NCBI GenBank assembly: GCA_014084085.1
Contig: NPFB01000039.1
Location: 86,170 to 137,208, forward strand
DNA: 51,039 nt
Reading direction: 5' to 3'
DNA from: Hondaea fermentalgiana
Lineage: Eukaryota > Sar > Bigyra > Thraustochytrida > Thraustochytriidae
The first letter of the stretch is position 1, and the number at the start of each line of letters is the position of its first letter. Below, one piece after another: positions 27,921 to 38,114 of the stretch. The notes beneath the pieces were generated by a model that saw nothing but the letters and a program-made list of their open reading frames with translations, was not told where the DNA came from and searched no databases. Position numbers and translations under genes: made by a program.

Positions 27921-28004
27921 GCGGGGCGTCCGGGCCCGTTCTCCGGCGGACGCGGGGCGAAGCCCCTGGTGGCCACGAAATAGCGCGGAGACGCGGCGCG
28001 GCGC

Positions 28005-28108
28005 GCGCAAGTGGGCTATGGCGGCGGCGCAAGTGGGCAGCGGCGCGGCGCAAGTGGGCTATGGCGGCGCGGCGCTGTTGCGCGGTGGCGCAGGGCGCTG
28101 TTGCGCGG
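28005..28108. repeat. Short direct repeats upstream of mL46
   Basis: The 12-mer GCGCAAGTGGGC occurs at 28005, 28027 and 28048 (spacing 22 and 21). The 14-mer GCGCTGTTGCGCGG occurs at 28072 and 28095. They lie 100-200 bp before the ATG. Confidence 0.85.
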
Positions 28109-28211
28109 ACAGGCAGAGACAGACAGACTGCCTTCGCGGAGTCGCGGCGGCGCGGAGACCAGCAGAGCGCGCGCGGCGAGGCCGGCGGAGGAGCAGCGCG
28201 GGACACGGACC

Positions 28212-29519
28212 ATGCGCCTGGCGCGCGCGATGGGCGGCGGCGCCGCGGCATGGCGGCACGGCGGCATGGCGCCGCGGCTGCGGCATGGCGCCGCCCGCGG
28301 CCTCGCGACGGCGCCGTACCCGAAGGCGGACGCGCCCGGCGCCGCCGTGGACGAGGAGCACTGGCGCGACCAGTACAAGGTCGAGAAGCTCATGCGCGAC
28401 ACGCCCGTCGAGAGTGAGCGAAGCCTCCGCGCCAAGGAGCGACTGCGGTTCATGGAGTTCGAGGCCTTCAAGAAGGACGCCGAGGCCGCTGGCCTCAAGA
28501 TTGATGTCATGTGCGGCGCCGTCGTGGAGCGACTGCCCGTGATCATGCCCGACCTCGAAGACTGGGAGGTCGACATGTTCGAGCTCAAGGAGGAGGCGGA
28601 GCTGTACGAGAAGAAGGAGTACCCCCGGGAGTTTTGGACGCACCGCGAGAGGCCCATCCAGAAACAAAATCTCTGGGCGTACGACCTGCTCGACTACGGC
28701 ACCAAAGGCCGACTCGGCAGAATCGAGATCGACGATGAACTCCGAAAGGAGCTTGAACCCATGCTCGAAGAGTATCGCGCCGAGGAGGAACAGCGCATCG
28801 CCGACCTTGAGGCCGCACAACTCAAGGAGCGCGAGCTCAAGGCGTCCGGTAAGGCGGTCAACACCGTCGTGGAAGAGGAAGACTCCTCGAGCCTTGATAT
28901 TGATGAAAATCTCGACCTCAGCAGTGAACTGGACCTCGACATTAGCAACATTGAAATCGAAATCGATGAGGATACCACGCAAGAGATCGAATACGACCTG
29001 AACATGGACGATGTTGACGCGGCCGGCCAGGGCTCGCAGCAGGACTTTCGCCCCGAACCGCGCATCACGCTCGAGGACAAGATTCACGACACGCGTTCGC
29101 TGAGGAGGAGACTCCAGCGCCGTCTGCACTTGTTAGTCAAGGTCAGGGATCCGGCGGATCCCAACGGCGAGCCCGTGTGGAGATTTCCCTTTGGGCTTCG
29201 CGACGACGGCGAGGAGCTCTATGCTGCGGCCAAGCGGCATACTCTTGCACAGTGTGGCGAGGACATTGACCTGTACATGCTTGGCCGCCTTCCCGCCGGC
29301 TACCACTGGGTCAAGTACGCAGAGGCAGAGCAAAAGGAGCGCCAGGCTTACGGCGCACTCGTCTTATTTTATCGCGGCCAGCGCATTGAGGGCCATGTTG
29401 CCGCCAGCGATGACATTTTGGACCATGTCTGGATCTCGAGCGACGAGCTTGAGCAGATTGTTCCCAAAGCTGCCTCCGACCCCTACTGGTCGTACGGCCG
29501 CCACTTTATGGATGCCTAA
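28212..29519 (+). CDS. MRPL46: Mitochondrial large-subunit ribosomal protein mL46
   Basis: The ATG at 28212 gives 435 residues with an Arg/Ala-rich presequence-like start. Residues 98-125 (VMCGAVVERLPVIMPDLEDWE) match the opening of the mL46 family, and the C-terminal half matches its Nudix-like fold (AGYHWVKYAEAEQKERQAYG, HVWISSDELEQIV near the end). mL46 is a non-catalytic Nudix-fold protein of the mitoribosomal large subunit. At 435 residues it is longer than the human protein (about 280). Much of the excess is an acidic segment around residues 216-275 in which Asp/Glu alternates with Ile/Leu. The frame is open further upstream, but that part is repeat-rich and lacks a plausible start. Confidence 0.82.
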   Translation: MRLARAMGGGAAAWRHGGMAPRLRHGAARGLATAPYPKADAPGAAVDEEHWRDQYKVEKLMRDTPVESERSLRAKERLRFMEFEAFKKDAEAAGLKIDVMCGAVVERLPVIMPDLEDWEVDMFELKEEAELYEKKEYPREFWTHRERPIQKQNLWAYDLLDYGTKGRLGRIEIDDELRKELEPMLEEYRAEEEQRIADLEAAQLKERELKASGKAVNTVVEEEDSSSLDIDENLDLSSELDLDISNIEIEIDEDTTQEIEYDLNMDDVDAAGQGSQQDFRPEPRITLEDKIHDTRSLRRRLQRRLHLLVKVRDPADPNGEPVWRFPFGLRDDGEELYAAAKRHTLAQCGEDIDLYMLGRLPAGYHWVKYAEAEQKERQAYGALVLFYRGQRIEGHVAASDDILDHVWISSDELEQIVPKAASDPYWSYGRHFMDA

Positions 29520-30350
29520 AGTAAGTGTTGGACAACGATGATGTTCTTTCCTTTTGGCTCTCGCCGCGTGCGAAGCTGCTCAGTGGTCGGCCTTGCGAGT
29601 GAGGGCTCCGAGGGTGCCATCGCTGCAGAGCAGCAAATAAATAAGCAAATAGTTTGAAATGCGTCTCGGCAAATTCTACTCCTTTTCCCCTCTTTTCTTC
29701 TCGTTATGACTACTCTTCTTTTTTTGTTTAACCACAAACAAAACTGAGTGTCGTTGATGTAATCGATTGCAATTGTATTCGACGATGCCCATAGCAGTTG
29801 ATAGTCATCGATCGAGAGTTCGTTCGAGTGCTACCAACAGCCAAAAAAAAAGATAAGAAAGGCAAAATGGCCCATAGAGGACCCTCTGACTTGCATTCTC
29901 TGTGTTTTGCGGCTCGCGTGTCTTGTTCAACCGCGTGTAATCCTGTCATGCTAAAATTAAAAAAAAATGTGTTTCACTGCTCATGGTATGGAGCTTGTGA
30001 CTGTGATTGTTGTCTGCCCGTCCCTAGAAGAAGCGTTTGCTGAGACCGACTGCGAGTACGTTTTGCATCAAGGATCAGAAATCAAGATTCAAGAGGGTGC
30101 AGGTGTGGTCAAGGTCGTTTGTCAGTCAGTTTGGGAGCAAGAGAAACTGATCGCGGAGTGTATTCTGTAAAAGTTACGGGAAAAATTGGAACGTCACGGA
30201 CGAAATCAAGCAGGCGAAAATTTAACGTGGATGAACTGAAAGCTGAAGTCCAAACCGAGGTCGAAAAAGTTTCAAAGAGGAAGGTGCTGGAATGAAGTCG
30301 AGCGGTGGCATGATGAGTGAACAAAACAAATTTATCTTTGAGTAAAAATC
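29520..30350. other. Convergent 3' region between mL46 and the LRR-XKR gene
   Basis: 831 bp, AT-rich relative to coding DNA with several A- or T-runs. No tRNA, rRNA or protein gene was recognised. Two candidate short open frames have no recognisable content. Confidence 0.55.
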
Positions 30351-33300
30351 CTAGTCATCTTGGGGATTACGACGACCCTCAATGTCCTGCACCACTGCGT
30401 TGAAAACCTGCGCCGTTTTAATGGCCTCGAGGCCATCCTTGTTTCCAGTCCGAAAGTGCATGTCCGTGTATTGGTGCATCGGGTAGATGTAGACGATGAA
30501 GATGAGGTTGTAGGTGAAGAAAATCGCGGACATGAGGGAGGTCATTGCCACTGGATCAATGTTCTGGAAATTGACGTTCTGGCCGTACGGAATATGCACA
30601 TCATCTCCCGTAAGAACGTAATCCGGACGAAACCAAACCGCTACCGTCACACCAGCCGCCTCGAGTGTGGAGACGATGATACCTGCAATCACGGCGGCTC
30701 GCTTGTCCCAGGCGGAATTGGCCATAAACGTGACGAGAATCGCAAAAAAACCACTGCGCTTCGATCGCGACGCCCACCAAATGAGAACGCGCAAAAGAAT
30801 CATACCAAAAATCATGGGGACCGAAAATCGCAGATCGAACATTGAGGTGATGAGCCCAATCGTCATGGCTCGAAAGCTGAATTGCAAAATGTGAAAAATC
30901 CAGCAGGGAATGAGTCGCTTGAAGAGGGCCCAGCCTTCGAGGTTGACCGATGACCGACGCATGATAAACTCCTTATCAAAGAGATCCGCAAAGGTATTTC
31001 CCAAAACCACGAGCGAGAGCGCCACGGAGAGAAGCACAGCTCCGTTTGCAACGTCCGAGTCGCCGCCAGGACGGCTGATCTCGTGCACAAGGAAGATGAT
31101 TTGCAGAAACGCCTGCGGACCTGACTCGCCAGCCACCTCAACGACGCGAATGCTACCAAAGCGGACAGTCGTCTCGTTTAGCTCCCACGAACGGTATGCC
31201 TCGGCAGCGACGCGAAGCTGACAGAGCGAGAGAAGTGCATTTTTGACGCGCGACCAGAGACTCCTGTCCTCCACCTTCCAAGGAGTAGACATGAAAACCA
31301 TCATGTACAGCGTGGGCAGAACCAAGAATGTCAGAGCAAAGGCAAACCATACAAAGGAGAGCTCATCCTGATACGCCTCCGTAAACATTTGCTCAACGAC
31401 CAAAATATCTGTAGCCAGATCAAACCAGTTCATGACAACCGCAAAGACGAGCATGACGATGGAAAAGCTCGTCACAGTTTCGGAGATGGCAATCTTGACG
31501 CCAAAGGAATCAAGGGATCCCTTGGCAATCTGCGTGCCACCCGTGGAGATGAGCAGCTCCACCTGGGACTTGCCCGTCGCGCCGCGCCTGTTAGCCCGCT
31601 TGAGCCAGCCATCTGTGGCGGTCTTGTCTCCGATCGGGTTCTCATCGAGCTCCAGCGTCTTGAGAGACGTGTTCTTTTCAGAGGCCAACACAAAGCCCAA
31701 GAGCTCAGCCCCGCGATCGCCAACCGCGTTACGGGACAGATTGAGGTGCACCAGCGTCGAGTTGCTCTTGAGCCCCTCGCTGACATCCACGGCGCCAACA
31801 TCGCCAATGTTGTTGCCGTCAAGCGACAGCGTCTCCAGCGAGGTGTTGGTAGCAAGCATCTGACCAATGGCAGCCCCGCATTCATCGTCGAGTTTATTGC
31901 GCGCCACGTCGAGCTCAAAGAGAGTCTCTGACCCAGCGATTGCTTCCACAAAGGGAACAAAGCCACGGGCGTCAAAGATGTTGTCCTGCAGATGCAACTT
32001 TTGCAAGGGCAGCTCCTTTTCCGCAATACTCTGGCCCAACGCCTCGAGACCCGGGTTTCCAATGTTGTTCATGTTCAGACGCAACCTTCGCAGGGCCGTG
32101 TCGTTGTGCATTCCAGCGGCCAGCGCTTCCACGCCCGTGTTCCCAAGACGGTTACGCTGAATCCAGAGCGTCTTGAGCGTATGGTTCTGCGCAAGTGCAG
32201 CACCCAGCACTTCGCCTCCTTGCGCGGTGATCTCGTTGTCGCCCACCATAAGTTCCTCGAGAACGATGTTCCGCTTGAGCGCCTCTGCCAAACACTCGAG
32301 ACCCGCAGTGCCAATGTGATTGTTGTGCAAATCAAGATGCAGCAGGCAAAAGTTCTCGGCCAGAGCTGGACCCAGCGAGCTGCACATTTCATGCGACAAT
32401 TTGTTGCCGGAGAGGTCAAGTTTGACCAGCGCAGCGTTGGCCTGGATCATGTGCTTTCCAAGGTAGCCGTGCGTATCGTTGAACCCGCAATCCTGGGCGA
32501 TAAAGGTTGTCACCGTGCCGCACTCCTGAACGCCAACGCACAGCGCCGCAAGGCCCATGTGCCGAATTTTTTTGTTGCCATCCAAGTTGACGACCTTGAG
32601 TGATGTACAGCTACGAATGGCGTAGCCAAGAGCGATGGCGTGATCGTCGGTGAGCTGGCAATCTTGAATCAAAATAGCTCGAACCGTCGGTTCATACTTT
32701 TCAATGTACCATACAAGGACATGAAAGGCAGGCAGCGGGATGCGTTGCCCAAAAATGTACACCTGCCCAAGTTCGGTTTTGGCGTCGGGGTCGTCATCGA
32801 GAAAGTCATTGAAAACCTCAACGCGGACTTCCCGTAGCTCGACGCCATCGAGCTCTGCATCGCCGTTGTCGTCACTGTTATCGTCATCGTCTGCCGGTCT
32901 ATTCACATTGTCGAAGCGTGTGGAAACCTCATTGCTATCGTCGTAGTCGGCATAGTCTTCGTCGTTGTCACCGTCGTCTCCACCGTCGGTATCGTCCGGA
33001 CCGAGATCATCAAGCTCCTCGGCCGTGGCGCCTTCCTCATGCTCTACGCCTTTACTGTGCAGATACTCTAGAACAGGCAGCAGCGACTTGCGCAGCTTGT
33101 GATCCGCGCGAAGCTTCCTCAAGCGCTTGATGGCATGGTGCAGAGTGAGGTCCTTGATGACGGACGCGTCAAACTGCGTATCCTCAAACTCGAACGGCTT
33201 GCCGCCGCCGTCTGCGCCGTCGCCCTGCGCTCTGCGAAGCTGCGTTCGTCCTCCCTCTCGCACGTTAGCACAACACGTGGTGTTTCGTGGTCTTCTCCCT

Positions 33301-33390
33301 CTCCCTGACAGGACAGCCGCCCCAACTTACCAGCGGGTCGACGACCAGCTCGGCGGCGCTCACCACCACCTCGGCAAGGTCAGACGCCAT
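30351..33390 (-). CDS. Leucine-rich-repeat protein fused to an XK-related (scramblase-type) membrane domain
   Basis: Exon 1 (33390-33331) encodes 20 residues from an ATG and ends at a GTAAGT donor. The 91-bp intron contains TGCTAAC, an ideal branch site, before the acceptor ACGCAG; exon 2 runs 33239-30351. The product is 982 residues. Order: a helical and acidic N-terminus (1-190), about a dozen ribonuclease-inhibitor-type leucine-rich repeats (about 200-560, e.g. LVKLDLSGNKLSHEMCSSLG, LETLSLDGNNIGDVGA), then a polytopic domain (about 600-950) of eight or so helices. The membrane part has XK/XKR features: NWFDLATDILVVEQ in the first helix and EVAGESGPQAFLQIIFLV, like ESAPQLLLQ. XKR proteins such as Xkr8 and CED-8 expose phosphatidylserine after activation. 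The LRR as a regulatory sensor is inferred. Confidence 0.75.
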
Positions 33391-35183
33391 GACTCCTCCT
33401 CGACCTCCTCCCCCTTGCCCTCCTCAACGCGGACGCGCAGCGCGCCTTCTCGCCGCGTCTCCCGCCGCGCGTCTTTTCGCAGCGAGCGCCGTCCGTCCCC
33501 CTCGCCCCACCGCGGTCTGCCTTGCCCTTTCGCGATGCTGTTCTGCGTCGCGGCCTCGCCGGCCTCGACGGCCAGCGCGTGCACGCGCGTCCAGTTCGGG
33601 CCTCCGCCGCACCGGACCCGGCGCCGCCCTCATGGCATTCTTGCAGTTGTATGCGCCGTGTCCGGTGCACGTGGGACCCGCACGTGCGCGCTGGGAGCTA
33701 CGCAAAAGCGCGCACAAGGTTTCGCGAGACGAGTCGAGTCGAGTCGAGCCGCGTCGGAGGCGAGCGGAGCCCAGCTCGAGGCCGGGCGCGAGGCAGGCCG
33801 TGCGCGCGGCGGCGGCAGGTGCTGCCGGGTTTTCTGGCTACCGGGCTGGAGCGCGGGGCGCCGGAGGACGCGGCGGCGGCGGCGGCGGCTCCGGCCGGGT
33901 CGTTTTAGCGCGAGGGCTTTACTTTTTTTTATAACACTGTAAACACAAGTAACGAGTAAAAGAAAGAGACAGTAAAAGAAAGAGGTGAAAAAGGCAACGG
34001 GGGCAAAAGGCAAGGTGAGCGGGAGGGAGAGCGAGCGAGCAGCCGAGGGAAGGCGGGCACGTCGGGCGATGTCATCGAGCGATATCGTCGAGCGAGAAGC
34101 TAGCTGGCCAGATCGATCTGCGGAACGATGCCGCGAGGTGGCTGAGAGAGAACTTGTAAACGAAAAGTTGTTGTGTATGTAGAATCTGCAAACCTCAACA
34201 TCGACAAATACGTACAGCGTCAGCATGCCATGATGGCGAAGGAAGTTTAAATTTTAAATACAAGCCAGCGAAAGTAAAATAATGACTTGTGAGGCACATG
34301 CTCTTCGTTTTCAGGTTTTGTTGAGCTGTTTCTCCCAAGCACATGGCCGTGAAGAAAAGCAAAGCAAAGCAAAACAAAACAAAACAAAACACCGGTTGAT
34401 CGCATATCCAAGCTCTACAACGACTGCTATACACCACCAAAAACCAAGTATAGTTGGATACAAGAACCAGAACAAACGGCACCTGTGCCTTCTTCTCTCC
34501 AACGACGTTTTCGATTCGATGATGCAAGTAACACCACTGCAAATGGCCAAGAAAAACTCAAATTCCGCACCCGTGTCACCCAAGGTACACGGGATAATTT
34601 GGACAAACGGATGTAGGCTTCCCTCCGAGGCACCTCTCCATTCTTTTTGCAAGACAGCTTTATTTATCCCCGTGCAAGAAAGACAACTCCCCCAAGATCG
34701 TCATGATCCTGCACAAGCCCAGCCGCATCCCCACGCTCCGCGAAGTAAACCTCACAGAAAAGACGACGAAGAGCACGGCCTCTCCCTCGGCCTCCTCTCC
34801 GCCATCTCTCCGTAGCCCTCCCTCCCCGCGCGCCTGCATCGCCGCCTCCCCCCGCGCTTCCGCCTCCTGCCCGCGAGATTTTTCCCTCGCCGTCCTCGCG
34901 TGCTCGCTGGCCGCCCTCGCTCGCTCGTTAGCTCGCCTGGGCCTCTCCTCCTCGCAGCGGCCTCGCGCCCGCGCCGGGTGGCTGGGCCCGCGCCCGGCCG
35001 CGCCTGCGCTCGCGCCCGGCCTGCGCTCGCGCCGCGCCCGGCGTCGCGGCGGCGCGGCCGTTGGGCCAGGTCGATCGATGCGGAAATTGTTGACCACGAT
35101 GATGATGATGGCGCCGCTGATGATGAGATGCTGCCGACGACGCCCTGCTCCGCCTCCGCCCCGCGCGGCGCGGCCGGGCCCGC
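33391..35183. other. Divergent region between the LRR-XKR gene and the Wee1-like kinase
   Basis: 1.8 kb up to the gap. The part next to the LRR gene (33400-33900) is GC-rich with a GAGTC pentamer run at 33731-33748. The middle (33930-34650) is AT-richer and holds the AAAGC/AAAAC run. The part before the gap is C-rich and may belong to the kinase 5' leader or first exon: one frame just before the gap (about 35071-35183) reads an acidic peptide with VDHDDDDGAADDEMLPTTP, which looks protein-like but is in a different frame from the kinase after the gap. Confidence 0.5.
34353..34390. repeat. AAAGC / AAAAC pentanucleotide run
   Basis: Three AAAGC-type units pass into four AAAAC units, a pure microsatellite with a single-base unit switch. 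Confidence 0.85.
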
Positions 35184-35283
35184 NNNNNNNNNNNNNNNNN
35201 NNNNNNNNNNNNNNNNNNNNNNNNNNNNNNNNNNNNNNNNNNNNNNNNNNNNNNNNNNNNNNNNNNNNNNNNNNNNNNNNNNN
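35184..35283. other. Assembly gap (100 N) in or just before the kinase 5' exon
   Basis: 100 N of unknown true length. Because the length is unknown, reading frame cannot be carried across it, so the N-terminus of the Wee1-like protein is missing from this window. Confidence 0.99.
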
Positions 35284-37786
35284 GGCCGCTCGCCGCAGGG
35301 GCGGCGAGCAAGGCGCCAAGAGACCCACTTCCGCCTCCTCGGGCCCGCGCTGCGGACCGGCGTCGCGCCGCAGACGCAGAAGCGGCAACGCCAAGGAGTT
35401 CTCGCAGCCCATGGACCGCAGCAGCAAGAAGGCCGCCTTGTCGTCCTCGGCATCCACCACATCCTCGTCGAGCGAAATGGACGTTTCATCGGACACCGTG
35501 CCGCCCATCGAGGTCGCCGACGACGGCCCGCGAGACGCGGCCTTCATCACACGAGCAGGCGCGCATCTCCAGCCGTTTACGACGCCGGCGTTCACGCCCG
35601 ATTCCACCTCGCCGACCTTGGCGAGTCTCGGCAGCGCAAGCGCCGTCGCTGACCACCGCATTAGGCGCTCGCAGAGTGAACATCGACCCACGCCAGAGCC
35701 GAGAGCCTTTCAGAGACCCGGCGAACTTCGGCGGAAATGCCACACCGTCCCTCGCGGACACGTCGGTTACACGCCACGACCGCCACCTCCCCCGACCCCG
35801 CACCGCATGGCGTTTACCATCGGACGCACGCTGCGTAGCTCAACAACAGCACGCCGTGATTTGCGACGCATGTCGCCGCACACCGGTCTTGGGAGCGAAT
35901 CCCCCATCTCTCCGCTTGTGACGGATGACACATGTATCATTGTTGTGCCCAAACATGCCTTGCCGGCAACGGCCAGTCAACAAACGAAAAGATCTTGTCA
36001 ACAATTGCCGGGATCTGCTTCTGCCACCGTTTCCTCGTCACGAGTTCCACAACTTCGATTTCTGCGCAACATTGGCGCGGGCAATTTCGCATCCGTGTCC
36101 CTGGTTGAAGAGGTCTTTGACGATGCAGAAGAGGACCAGGACAAGAACCAAGACCAGGACCAGGACCGGGAGGTGACTGATGCCGCCCCCAAGGCGCAAC
36201 AACGCTCCCGAAGACGTGGTGGGATGCCCCCGCGATCATCCTTCAAGGCAAGACCTGCCTCAGAAAGGTCTTTGCGCGGACAGCAGCAGCAACAACGACA
36301 ACAACAACGACAACAACAACGGATGGTCTCACCAGGTCCTGGCCATCGGACGAACTTGTACGCGCTCAAGGAAAACCTCGATCCCTTCGAATCAGAACAA
36401 ACCAAGTCTTACAAGCAAATGCTGCGGTCCACAAGGGCGTGGGCGGATCTCCCACCGCACGAAAACGTCGTCTCCATCGTTTGTGCCTGGCAGTCGCAAG
36501 GAAGAATCAAAATTCAGATGGAATTTTGCCAGGGCGGCAACCTTCTCGACTACACTGAAGCGTGTATGCAATCATCCGTGATCGAATGGGGCGAAACGCA
36601 AGTGTGGCGCGCCATGGGCGACGCACTTGGGGGCCTGGCCCACATCCATGCGCACGGACTGTGCCACAACGACATCAAGCCAGGAAACCTCTTTCTTGGC
36701 GGCCAGCCGCTTCGACTCATGCTTGGCGATTTTGGCCATCTGCGAAGACCTAACGATGACGAGGCTGATGGCGAGGAGGGCGACGAGCGATACATTCCCC
36801 GCGAAGCCCTTAGCGGGGACTTTAGTTTCGCTGGCGACATCTTCATGCTCGGCATCTCCTTTTTCGAAGTTGTCGCTGACGTGGAACTCCCGACCACGGG
36901 AGCCTGGCACAATCTCAGAGAAGGCAAAATTCCACCCTTGCCACAAGGCTACTCGGACGAGCTGCATGCAACACTGCGTAGAATGATGCATCCAGATCCC
37001 TCTAAACGGCCCACTGCCGAGGGCCTTTTGTCCCACGCTCCCATTGTCGCGGCCAAGACTTCGGCACTTCCGGAAGTGGACTTTTTCCAAACTTCTCCCC
37101 TGGCCTCCTCGCCTTCATGGTCCCCTCAACATGGCAATCGAGTTGAGAGCGAAGGCGGTGAGGACAGAGGCATGCGCACACCCGAGCAAACAATTAGTCC
37201 GGTGCCCATGTTTGCTGGATCACCGCTCAACACGCCTGGGCCGTCGGCGCGAATGGCCGGTCGCTCAGCATCGACAGTTTCCCGCGTCACGATCATGCCC
37301 GGGCGTGTTAATTTCTCTCCCATGGTGGACTCAACGCCCAGTCGGGACTCACCCTTGGCCGAGGGCGAAGAGGGGGGTCCTCGAGACTCCTCGTCGCTGA
37401 GCGTTTTTGCCCCGGTTGCGAGCGGCGACAGCGGAAACCAAAGTACCTTTGGCGGCACGCCTGATGCCTCACGCAAGCCATCGGCATCGTCGTACAAGGG
37501 TAATTCGTTCGAGTCGCCCGTCACACCCGAATACCCAGGCTTGCGCAGCCAGCGGACCACGCGACGCGCCTGGAGCCGCGCGACGAGTCGTCGCTTTGCG
37601 GAAAACTGCGAGAGCAACCAAGATGGCGGTGAATGTACGTCCACAGCCGCCTCATCAACGAGAAAAACGAGAAGTGGCAGCAAAAATGTCTTTAACGACG
37701 ACGCTGGCCCAGACGACGATGACGACGGACGGTCGAGTCCGCGCAAGTGCCTGTTGGACGACTTTGAGGGCATGGACTTTCAGTAG
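35284..37786 (+). CDS. WEE1: Wee1/Myt1-type cell-cycle kinase (5' end lost in the gap)
   Basis: The sure part runs from the gap to the stop, about 834 codons. The N-terminal third is disordered and rich in Ser/Thr-Pro. The kinase domain starts near 36050 with LRFLRNIGAGNFASV, has the lysine in YALKEN (36361), the catalytic loop HNDIKPGNLF, LGDFGH, and EGDERYIPREAL, which parallels EGDSRFLANEVL of human Wee1; MHPDPSKRPTAEGL closes it. Wee1 inhibits CDKs by phosphorylating the glycine-loop tyrosine, delaying mitosis. About 80 residues, acidic then polyglutamine, are inserted in the N-lobe between the glycine loop and the lysine strand. The C-terminal tail holds many S/T-P sites (TPEQTISPV, LNTPGP, SPVTPEY), as expected for feedback by CDKs. 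An in-frame ATG before the gap (34703 or 35078) may or may not be the true start. Confidence 0.85.
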
Positions 37787-38114
37787 TGTGGCCTCGCAGC
37801 CAGCTGTGTGTGTATCGTAGATTCAAGCCATGCTCCATTCCTTTTATATCCGAAACCATTTTTTCCTCGAATAGTGTTGCAGGTCATCTCACCTCCCGCG
37901 CCCACTTCCCATCAACGAAAAAAGGTTGACGGATGCTCGAGACTGCAACTTTCCCTGCTGTGCAACACGTCAGCGTGGAGGAGCTCAAACAGAGTATTGA
38001 AAGGGCATCAGATGCGAAAGAATAACCGAGGCCGTAACTAAACTTATCCTAATTTCTTCTTCATAACCCCAGCAGCTAACAACGTTGTTTTTTCTTTGTT
38101 ATTGTGAATGCATA
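37787..38114. other. Convergent 3' region
   Basis: 328 bp between the kinase stop and the stop of the minus-strand membrane protein. It is AT-rich with no recognised element. Confidence 0.6.

Larger units (their letters stand above)
27834..28211. other. Divergent PIG-T / mL46 promoter region
   Basis: 378 bp between two ATGs on opposite strands. It contains the perfect hairpin at 27877-27920, two further inverted repeats just to its right, and the short direct repeats at 28005-28108. All are unusually GC-rich. Transcription start sites are unknown. Confidence 0.6.

Noticed and set aside
29805..29850. Possible tRNA T-arm (TTCGAGT followed by CTACCA)
   Set aside because: The flanking five bases do not pair into a T-stem and no cloverleaf can be drawn.
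33630..34226. 198-codon minus-strand frame with one hydrophobic stretch
   Set aside because: No ATG-supported start, no recognisable domain, and it crosses AT-rich and repeat-rich intergenic sequence.
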